64,000 nucleotides of DNA from Loktanella atrilutea (GTDB taxonomy: Bacteria; Pseudomonadota; Alphaproteobacteria; Rhodobacterales; Rhodobacteraceae). The position numbers and the translations under genes are program-made. Shown piece by piece: positions 58,171-64,000 of the stretch (positions are counted from its first letter, which is position 1; each line of letters starts with the position of its first letter). The stretch is from contig NZ_FQUE01000010.1 in NCBI RefSeq assembly GCF_900128995.1, positions 86,177 to 150,176 on the forward strand. Direction: 5' to 3'. The notes under the pieces were generated by a model that saw only the letters and a list, made by a program, of their open reading frames with translations, had not been told where the DNA came from and did not search any database.

Positions 58171-59264
58171 CGCTCCGCCACGTAGGCGGCATAGGCCTCC
58201 GAACCGCGGAACGCCTCCTGCCAGCCCTGCGCCAAGCTGCGCTCGATCAGCAGCTCCATGCCATGGGTCGTCAGCTCCGCCAGCGGCAGCCGCGCGAAAT
58301 CGCCGCCGCGCCGGTCCGCCAGATGCCGGATCCCGGCCATGATCGCGATGACCTCCGGCAGCGTCTCGCGCTCCGCCAGCGTGACCAGCGCATAGACCAG
58401 CGCCGTCAGCCCGTGCAGGCTTTCGGGATACAGCGCCACCCGCTCGCGCGGGTCTGCCGCGATCATGTCCGCCACCTGCACCGTCGCCGCGATCTCCTGC
58501 TCCAGCAGCACGAACTCCGCCGCCGGCGCCTCGCCCAGCGTGCCCGCGATCAGCGTATCGCGCAGCACCCGGTCCGGCACCGCCCGCAGGATCGCGCTGA
58601 CCCGCGCCCAGCTGCGCGGCGTGCAGGCGATCATCCGCCCCCGCAACAAGGCATCCGCCGTCGTGTCCAGCAGGTCCGGCCGCGTGCGGACAAAGGCGAT
58701 CACCGCCGGATGCAGCCCCCGCGGCACCGCATAGCGCGCAATCCAGTCCGCGGCTTCGGCCACCACGTTCAGATGGATCAGCCGGTCCGACAGCGCCGTC
58801 CCCATCTCATAGGCCACGGCCCCGTCGTCGACCGTATTCCCCGCCGCCACGATGAAGGTGTTGGCCGGCAGCACATGCAGCCCCACCCGCCGCTCCTGCA
58901 GCAGACCGTAAACCGTCGGCTGCAGGGCAGGGGCCGCCGCCGTGAGTTCATCAAGGAACAGGATCGCCGACTGGTCCGGGTCATCGGGCAGATCCTCCGG
59001 CGGATACCAGACCGTGCGCTTCGCCGCATGGTCATAGAAGGGCAGGCCGCGCAGGTCCTGCGGCTCGATCGTCGTCAGCCGCAGGTCGAACAGGCGGCTG
59101 CCGGTTTCTTCGGCCAGCTGGGCCACGATCTCTGTCTTGCCGATGCCGGGGCGGCCATGCAGCATCCAGGACGCGGTCAGATCGCCGCGCATCTGCGCCG
59201 CATGGCCCAGCCGCAGCGCCTCCAGCGCGCGGCCGGCGGAAATCGGTGGCGTGTTCACGGACAT
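58167..59264 (-). CDS. MoxR-type AAA+ ATPase
   Basis: This 365-residue AAA+ ATPase has Walker A GRPGIGKT (residues 37-44), Walker B AILFLDELT (about 102) and sensor region FIVAAGNTVDD. MoxR proteins act with VWA partners in maturation or metal insertion of client complexes; the client here is unknown. The ATG at 59264 follows GGGAGGA. The region upstream is unusually AT-rich and contains a 20-base near-perfect palindrome. Confidence 0.85.
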   Translation of the reverse strand: MSVNTPPISAGRALEALRLGHAAQMRGDLTASWMLHGRPGIGKTEIVAQLAEETGSRLFDLRLTTIEPQDLRGLPFYDHAAKRTVWYPPEDLPDDPDQSAILFLDELTAAAPALQPTVYGLLQERRVGLHVLPANTFIVAAGNTVDDGAVAYEMGTALSDRLIHLNVVAEAADWIARYAVPRGLHPAVIAFVRTRPDLLDTTADALLRGRMIACTPRSWARVSAILRAVPDRVLRDTLIAGTLGEAPAAEFVLLEQEIAATVQVADMIAADPRERVALYPESLHGLTALVYALVTLAERETLPEVIAIMAGIRHLADRRGGDFARLPLAELTTHGMELLIERSLAQGWQEAFRGSEAYAAYVAER

Positions 59265-59352
59265 GGCAATCCTCCCGATACGCGAAATGGACCGCCCGCG
59301 CCGGTCATCCAGCCTCAACCCTTTATCAGGCCAAACGATTCTTTTACATAAT

Positions 59353-59372
59353 ATGTATCGCATGCGAAACAT
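59353..59372. promoter_or_regulatory. 20-base near-palindrome between moxR-type and lytic transglycosylase genes
   Basis: ATGTATCG-CATG-CGAAACAT is symmetrical except at one base pair. It lies in the AT-rich divergent promoter region and is a good candidate operator. Confidence 0.6.
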
Positions 59373-59447
59373 TTGCTTTTTGAAATGTATTTCCCGGCGC
59401 CCTGCATCGCCTTTGACACTGCGCCCCGGCCATGCTCAGGTCGGCCC

Positions 59448-60677
59448 ATGCGCATCCTCTGCCTTCTGCTCCTTCTGCTGTTCCCCGCCGCCGCCATGGC
59501 CCAGACCCGCGCCGCGGTCGAGGCGCAGTTCCGCACATGGCTCGACCAGACCGTCTGGCCTCGCGCCAGCCGCGAAGGCGTCAGCCGCGCGACCTTCGAC
59601 ACCGCCTTCCAAGGCGTCACCCTGAACTGGGACCTGCCCGACCTCGTCCCCCCCGGCATGGCCCCGCCCGCGCGCCAGGCGCAACGGCAAAGCGAATTCG
59701 GCCAGCCCGGCAAGTACTTCAGCCGCGGCAGCCTCGACGGCGCGACCGCCACCGGCCGCCGGATGGCAAGGCAATACGCCCAGACCCTCGCCGCCGTCGA
59801 ACGCGCCACCGGCGTCCCGGGCCGCATCATTCTCGGCATCTGGGGCCGCGAAAGCGGCTACGGCCGCGCCGACATTCCCCATGACGTGTTTCAGGTGCTG
59901 GGGACCAAGGGCTTCATGTCGACCCGCGCCCCCTATTTCACTGACGAGCTCGTGGCCGCCCTGCAGATCGCGCAACGCGGCGCCGCCCCCCGCGCCATGC
60001 GCAGCAGCTGGGCCGGTGCGTTGGGCCAACCGCAGTTCATGCCCTCGAACTACCTTGGCTATGCCGCCGACGGCGACGGCGACGGGCGCGCCGACATCTG
60101 GGGCTCCGCCCCCGACACCATCGCCTCGATCGGCACCTACCTCACCCGCCACGGCTGGCAGCCGGGCCGCGACTGGGGGTTCGAGGTTACGGTTCCGGCA
60201 AACGTCTCTTGCGCCCTCGAAGGCCCCGATCAGGCCCGCCCCATCGCCGACTGGGCCGCCATGGGCATCGCCCGCGTCGGCGGCAAGGCCTTTCCCGCTG
60301 CGGAACTGCGCCAGCCCGGTTCGCTTTTGATGCCGGCGGGACGCTACGGCCCGGCCTTCATCGTCACGCCGAATTTCTACGTGCTCAAGGACTACAACAC
60401 CTCGGACCTTTACGCGCTCTTCGTCGGCCACGTCGGCGACCGGATCCAGTACGGCACGCCCGACTTCGCCGCCCCCTGGCGTGGCACCGACAGCCTGCTG
60501 CGCTCCGACGTCGCCGCCCTGCAGCGCGGCCTCGAATCCCGCGGCCTCGACGTGGGCGGCGCCGACGGCCTCGCCGGCTTCAGGACCCGCCGGTCCATTG
60601 GCCAGTGGCAGGCGGCGCAGGGGCAGGCCGCCACCTGCTTTCCCGACGCGACCCTCGTCCGCGCGCTGGCCCGCTAG
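59448..60677 (+). CDS. Exported GH103 lytic murein transglycosylase
   Basis: This 409-residue MltB-type enzyme cleaves the glycan strand of peptidoglycan. It has a Sec signal peptide (MRILCLLLLLLFPAAAMAQ), an SLT_2 domain with catalytic Glu in IWGRESGYG, GALGQPQFMPSNY and DGDGRADIW motifs, and a C-terminal peptidoglycan-binding domain (SDVAALQRGLESRGLDVGG). The ATG at 59448 starts the signal peptide; the frame is open 75 bases upstream. Confidence 0.92.
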   Translation: MRILCLLLLLLFPAAAMAQTRAAVEAQFRTWLDQTVWPRASREGVSRATFDTAFQGVTLNWDLPDLVPPGMAPPARQAQRQSEFGQPGKYFSRGSLDGATATGRRMARQYAQTLAAVERATGVPGRIILGIWGRESGYGRADIPHDVFQVLGTKGFMSTRAPYFTDELVAALQIAQRGAAPRAMRSSWAGALGQPQFMPSNYLGYAADGDGDGRADIWGSAPDTIASIGTYLTRHGWQPGRDWGFEVTVPANVSCALEGPDQARPIADWAAMGIARVGGKAFPAAELRQPGSLLMPAGRYGPAFIVTPNFYVLKDYNTSDLYALFVGHVGDRIQYGTPDFAAPWRGTDSLLRSDVAALQRGLESRGLDVGGADGLAGFRTRRSIGQWQAAQGQAATCFPDATLVRALAR

Positions 60678-61144
60678 CGATAAAGCCGCACCCCGGCCAC
60701 GGCGACCTCGGCCGCGAATTCATGCCCGATCGCCACGATCCCGATCCGCCGCAGCCCGGCAGGGTCGAAGGGCACATCCGTCCGGTGCGGCTCGAAATCG
60801 GCAAAGGCGAAACGCCGCGTCACCCAGTCCTCCGGCGCCCTGAAATCGACACGATAGGACTGCCACGGCCGCGTCAGATCCACCGTCCGCAACCGCAGAT
60901 CGTACCGCTCGCCGTTTCCTAGGACGTCGATCTCGATCCCGGCAAATCCGCCGGCATCGTATCCGCCGCCTCCGGGCGCCAGATCCGCCGCCATCTGCAC
61001 GAAGCCGCCGTCGTTCTCCAGCGACACATCGCCGGTCAGCTGCATCGCCCGCCGGCCGTCCAGCGTCACCGGCGCGATCCGCCCCCGCGACACGCCGCCC
61101 ATCACCGTGTCGGCCACGAATTCCCAGTCCAGCGTCAGGTCCAT
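60674..61144 (-). CDS. CIA30-family protein
   Basis: This 156-residue protein resembles complex I intermediate-associated protein 30, a beta-sandwich with [15 protein letters not shown] at the start and [16 protein letters not shown] in the middle. Bacterial roles are not established. The ATG at 61144 is seven bases after GGGGAG. Its TAG stop lies in a CTAG shared with the convergent transglycosylase gene. Confidence 0.8.
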   Translation of the reverse strand: MDLTLDWEFVADTVMGGVSRGRIAPVTLDGRRAMQLTGDVSLENDGGFVQMAADLAPGGGGYDAGGFAGIEIDVLGNGERYDLRLRTVDLTRPWQSYRVDFRAPEDWVTRRFAFADFEPHRTDVPFDPAGLRRIGIVAIGHEFAAEVAVAGVRLYR

Positions 61145-61265
61145 CACCACACTCCCCTTGCCCACCAAGCACCTAGCGCCCGGGCGCCGTGGTCCAGTCT
61201 CATCTGACAAGAGCAACTTTCGCCGGATGCCCGGCCCCGATCACACCGCGCGCCACAGCCCACCC

Positions 61266-61294
61266 TTGGCGCGCGCCCGGCACGGGTCTATCAC
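61266..61294 (+). promoter_or_regulatory. Promoter of tex
   Basis: TTGGCG and TATCAC are separated by 17 bases, about 29 bases before the GTG start. Confidence 0.6.
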
Positions 61295-61322
61295 GAACCC
61301 TCAATCGCAAGGAGCAGACCCC

Positions 61323-63635
61323 GTGGACCCCGTCACAGCCCGCATCAGCCGCACCATCGCAACCGAGATCGGGGCCCGTCCCGATCGGGTCAACGCCGCC
61401 GTGGCCCTGCTGGACGACGGCGCCACCGTCCCCTTCGTCGCTCGCTACCGCAAGGAGGTGACGGGCGGTCTCGACGACACGCAGTTGCGCACCCTGAACG
61501 ACCGCCTCGCCTACCTGCGCGAGCTGGAAAAGCGGCGGGCGGCGATCCTGGGGTCGATCACGGAACAGGGCAAGCTGACCGACGACCTCGCCCGCGCGAT
61601 CCAGTCCGCCGATACCAAGGCCACGCTCGAGGACCTCTATCTGCCGTTCAAGCCCAAGCGGCGCACCAAGGCGATGATCGCACGAGAAAACGGCCTCGAC
61701 CCGCTGCTGCGGGCCATCATCGCGGACCGCGCGGCCGATCCGCAGCAGCTGGCGCAGGCCTATCTGTCCGAGGCCGTCGCCACACCGAAGGACGCCCTGA
61801 CCGGCGCCCGCGACATCCTGATCGAGGAACTGGCGGAGGACGCGACCCTGCTGGGCCGTCTGCGCCAGATCATGCAGGACGAGGCGGAGATCACCGCCAA
61901 GGTGATCGCCGGCAAGGAGGAGGCGGGGGCCAAATTCTCCGACTACTTCGATCACCGCGAGAAGTGGGCGAAGATCCCGTCGCATCGTGCCCTCGCCATC
62001 CTGCGTGCCTCGAAAGAGGAGATCGTGACCGTCGACATCGCCCCGGACCCCGATACGGTCCTGCCGCGCATCACCGACGCCATCGCGTCCCGCATCGGGA
62101 TCCGCGGTCAGGCCCCCGGCGACATCTGGCTGCGCGACGCCGCCATCTGGGCGTGGAAGGTCAAGCTGAGCCTGACGATGTTCATGGACCTGATGGGCGA
62201 GTTGCGCAAACGCGCCCATGACGCCGCGATCGAGGTCTTCGCCCGCAACCTGCGCGACCTGCTGCTGGCCGCCCCCGCCGGGGCCAAGCGGACGCTGGGC
62301 CTCGACCCCGGCATCCGCACCGGCTGCAAGATCGCCGTGGTGGACGAGACCGGTAAGCTGCTGGACACCGCCACCATCTATCCCTTCCAGCCGAAGAACG
62401 ATCTGCGCGGCGCCTCCGCCAAGCTGACCGAGATGATCCGGCGCCACGGTGTCACCCTGATCGCCATAGGCAACGGCACCGCCAGCCGCGAATCCGAACG
62501 CCTCGTCGATGCAGTCATCACGGCGCTGCCGGGGGGACCGAAGCCCGCCAAGGTCATCGTCTCCGAAGCAGGCGCCTCGGTCTATTCCGCCTCGGAACTG
62601 GCGGCGAAAGAGTTTCCCGCCCTCGACGTCTCGCTGCGCGGCGCCGTCTCGATCGCCCGTCGCCTGCAGGATCCGCTGGCCGAACTGGTCAAGATCGCGC
62701 CAGAGGCGATCGGCGTCGGCCAGTACCAGCACGACGTCGACCAGCGCCGTCTGGCCCAGTCCCTCGACGCGGTGGTGGAGGATGCGGTGAACGCCGTCGG
62801 GGTGGACCTGAACATGGCCTCCGCCCCGCTGCTGGCGCGGGTCGCGGGCGTGGGCCCGACGCTGGCGCAGGCCATCGTCGCGCACCGCGACGCGCAGGGC
62901 GCCTTCCCCTCGCGCAAGGCCCTGCTGAAGGTCGCGGGCCTCGGCCCCAAGGCATTCCAGCAAAGCGCGGGCTTCCTGCGGGTGCAGGGCGGGGCTGAAC
63001 CGCTCGACGCGTCGGCCGTCCACCCCGAGGCCTATGGCGTCGCCCGCCGGATCGTGCAGGCCTGCGGTCGCGACATCCGCGCGATCATGGGCGACGGCGC
63101 CGCCCTGTCCGGTGTGCGGGCAGAGGATTTCGTCGATGACGCCTTCGGCCTGCCCACGGTGCGCGACATCCTGAGCGAGCTGGAAAAACCCGGCCGAGAT
63201 CCGCGCCCCGACTTCAGGACCGCGACCTTCGCCGAGGGGATCGACAGCATCACCGACCTGAAGCCCGGCATGTCGCTCGAAGGCACCGTGACCAACGTCG
63301 CGGCCTTCGGCGCCTTCGTCGACATCGGCGTGCATCAGGACGGGCTTGTCCACGTCAGCCAGCTGGCGGACCGCTTCGTGAAGGACCCGCACGCAGTGGT
63401 AAAGGCCGGCGACGTCGTCCGCGTCCGCGTGACGGAGGTCGACGTCCCCCGCAAGCGCATCGGCCTGACCATGCGCAAGGACAATGCCGGGGAGGCTGCG
63501 CCGCAGGCTCGTCCGGGCGAGGCGAAGTCCGGCCGTGGGACGCCGAGTCGGGGCAAGGCGACGGCGACTGCCGCGGATTCGGGGAACAACGCCCTGGCAG
63601 AGGCGTTGAACGCAGCGCTGAAGGGGAAGAGCTGA
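61323..63635 (+). CDS. tex: Tex RNA-binding transcription accessory protein
   Basis: Tex (770 residues) is a conserved nucleic-acid-binding protein with an N-terminal helical domain, a YqgF/RuvC-like domain ([20 protein letters not shown]), helix-hairpin-helix motifs, and a C-terminal S1 domain ([33 protein letters not shown]). It starts with GTG at 61323, eight bases after AAGGAG; the frame is open upstream but no better start exists. A basic/Ala-rich tail follows the S1 domain. Confidence 0.94.
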   Translation: MDPVTARISRTIATEIGARPDRVNAAVALLDDGATVPFVARYRKEVTGGLDDTQLRTLNDRLAYLRELEKRRAAILGSITEQGKLTDDLARAIQSADTKATLEDLYLPFKPKRRTKAMIARENGLDPLLRAIIADRAADPQQLAQAYLSEAVATPKDALTGARDILIEELAEDATLLGRLRQIMQDEAEITAKVIAGKEEAGAKFSDYFDHREKWAKIPSHRALAILRASKEEIVTVDIAPDPDTVLPRITDAIASRIGIRGQAPGDIWLRDAAIWAWKVKLSLTMFMDLMGELRKRAHDAAIEVFARNLRDLLLAAPAGAKRTLGLDPGIRTGCKIAVVDETGKLLDTATIYPFQPKNDLRGASAKLTEMIRRHGVTLIAIGNGTASRESERLVDAVITALPGGPKPAKVIVSEAGASVYSASELAAKEFPALDVSLRGAVSIARRLQDPLAELVKIAPEAIGVGQYQHDVDQRRLAQSLDAVVEDAVNAVGVDLNMASAPLLARVAGVGPTLAQAIVAHRDAQGAFPSRKALLKVAGLGPKAFQQSAGFLRVQGGAEPLDASAVHPEAYGVARRIVQACGRDIRAIMGDGAALSGVRAEDFVDDAFGLPTVRDILSELEKPGRDPRPDFRTATFAEGIDSITDLKPGMSLEGTVTNVAAFGAFVDIGVHQDGLVHVSQLADRFVKDPHAVVKAGDVVRVRVTEVDVPRKRIGLTMRKDNAGEAAPQARPGEAKSGRGTPSRGKATATAADSGNNALAEALNAALKGKS

Positions 63636-63660
63636 CCGGAACGGCCCGGCGGCCTGCCGC

Positions 63661-63676
63661 GAAAACCGCCTGTTTT
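63661..63676 (+). terminator. Weak hairpin after tex
   Basis: GAAAAC-CGCC-TGTTTTC-type arms form a short A-T-containing stem. It resembles the hairpin after amn; terminator function is uncertain. Confidence 0.3.
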
Positions 63677-63729
63677 CAGGGCGTTTCGTAAAACCGTCAC
63701 AAAAATCGCGGACACAGCGCATTTTTCGG

Positions 63730-63758
63730 TTGCGCCCCTCCTGCACTGACCGTAGAAG
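63730..63758 (+). promoter_or_regulatory. Probable rRNA-operon promoter
   Basis: TTGCGC and TAGAAG are separated by 17 bases, with an AT-rich stretch just upstream. Downstream sequence resembles Rhodobacteraceae rRNA leaders. Confidence 0.55.
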
Positions 63759-63764
63759 CCCCCT

Positions 63765-64000
63765 CACCGGAGACGCAGTGATGCAGACACGGGGCGGCGG
63801 ACGGAACGGACGGTCGAAAGATCAGGAAGTTCGGGAAGCTGGGAAAATTCTTTGAGGTTTGAGTGGGGCGCGCTTTTTTGGCGCATCTTGTTTCTTTTGG
63901 CCTCTACGCTGTTTGAAATTGTTATATCTGAAGAGATATGTGGGCGGTTTGGTTCGGTTCGATGGATCAGACGTCTGTATATCGCGCTCTTAGGGTTTCG
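63765..64000 (+). other. Probable 5' leader of an rRNA operon, cut by window edge
   Basis: No protein gene is visible in this AT-richer stretch. It contains a perfect ATATCT-GAAG-AGATAT hairpin (63924-63939) followed by GTGGGCGGTTTGG, a pattern I associate with rhodobacterial 16S leaders. A boxA-like CGCTCTTAG (about 63985-63993) precedes the window end. The 16S gene would begin beyond 64000. Confidence 0.55.

Noticed and set aside
61200..63767. Long antisense open frame (855 codons) opposite tex
   Set aside because: Same shadow effect; no recognisable domains, and Tex covers the region on the plus strand.
63781..63855. 24-codon open frame starting ATG after GGAGA downstream of tex
   Set aside because: It lies inside the probable rRNA leader, has no protein-like composition, and the same region shows promoter and hairpin features of a non-coding leader.

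Overview
The window looks like a high-GC chromosome segment from a marine-type Rhodobacteraceae (alphaproteobacterial, aerobic anoxygenic phototroph). The evidence is a bacteriochlorophyll/reaction-centre superoperon in the order bchN-bchB-bchH-bchL-bchM-lhaA-puhABC-bciE-acsF-puhE-hemA-cycA, followed by bchO/bchD/bchI/crtA on the other strand and crtI-crtB-tspO. An F0-only atp operon, a fused MrpAB antiporter and Rhodobacterales-type dispersed repeats agree with this. No genus can be named from what is visible.

Region 1 (1-22.9 kb) is half of a photosynthesis gene cluster. BchN/B/L reduce protochlorophyllide in the dark, BchH/D/I insert Mg into protoporphyrin, BchM methylates it, and AcsF with its small partner BciE closes ring E using O2. 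HemA feeds 5-aminolevulinate, PuhA is the reaction-centre H subunit, PuhB/C/E and LhaA assemble complexes, CycA carries electrons back, and CrtA/I/B make spheroidenone-type carotenoids. Two PpsR/CrtJ-type operators lie between crtA and crtI. As sequenced, crtI and crtB form one 858-codon reading frame because of a seven-C tract at the end of crtI. Four copies of a dispersed GC-rich repeat sit inside or between these genes.

Region 2 (22.9-34.3 kb) is housekeeping: adenine deaminase plus AMP nucleosidase, HU, an EamA transporter, a 24-residue membrane peptide, an ArsR regulator with a palindromic operator, the F0 ATP synthase operon (atpI-B-E-b'-b) with a strong hairpin after atpE, a FadR-type regulator, an OmpA lipoprotein, an AraC-MGMT repair protein and endonuclease III. 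Region 3 (34.3-45.9 kb) holds an agmatine deiminase/amidase/unknown operon, a six-cistron Mrp Na+/H+ antiporter operon, and a hydrolase/SDR pair.

Region 4 (45.9-54.7 kb) looks like a stress/osmolyte block: two divergent SDR genes, a GH13 alpha-glucosidase, and treZ-treY-glgX for trehalose synthesis from glycogen. Several promoters here fit GGAAC-N16/17-nGTT, the alphaproteobacterial general-stress (EcfG) pattern. Region 5 (54.7-64 kb) has a DHA2 exporter, a small membrane protein of unknown function, a MoxR-ATPase/VWA pair with an unusual AT-rich palindromic promoter region, a GH103 lytic transglycosylase, a CIA30 protein and Tex. The last 365 bases contain no protein gene; they resemble an rRNA-operon promoter and leader reading out of the window.
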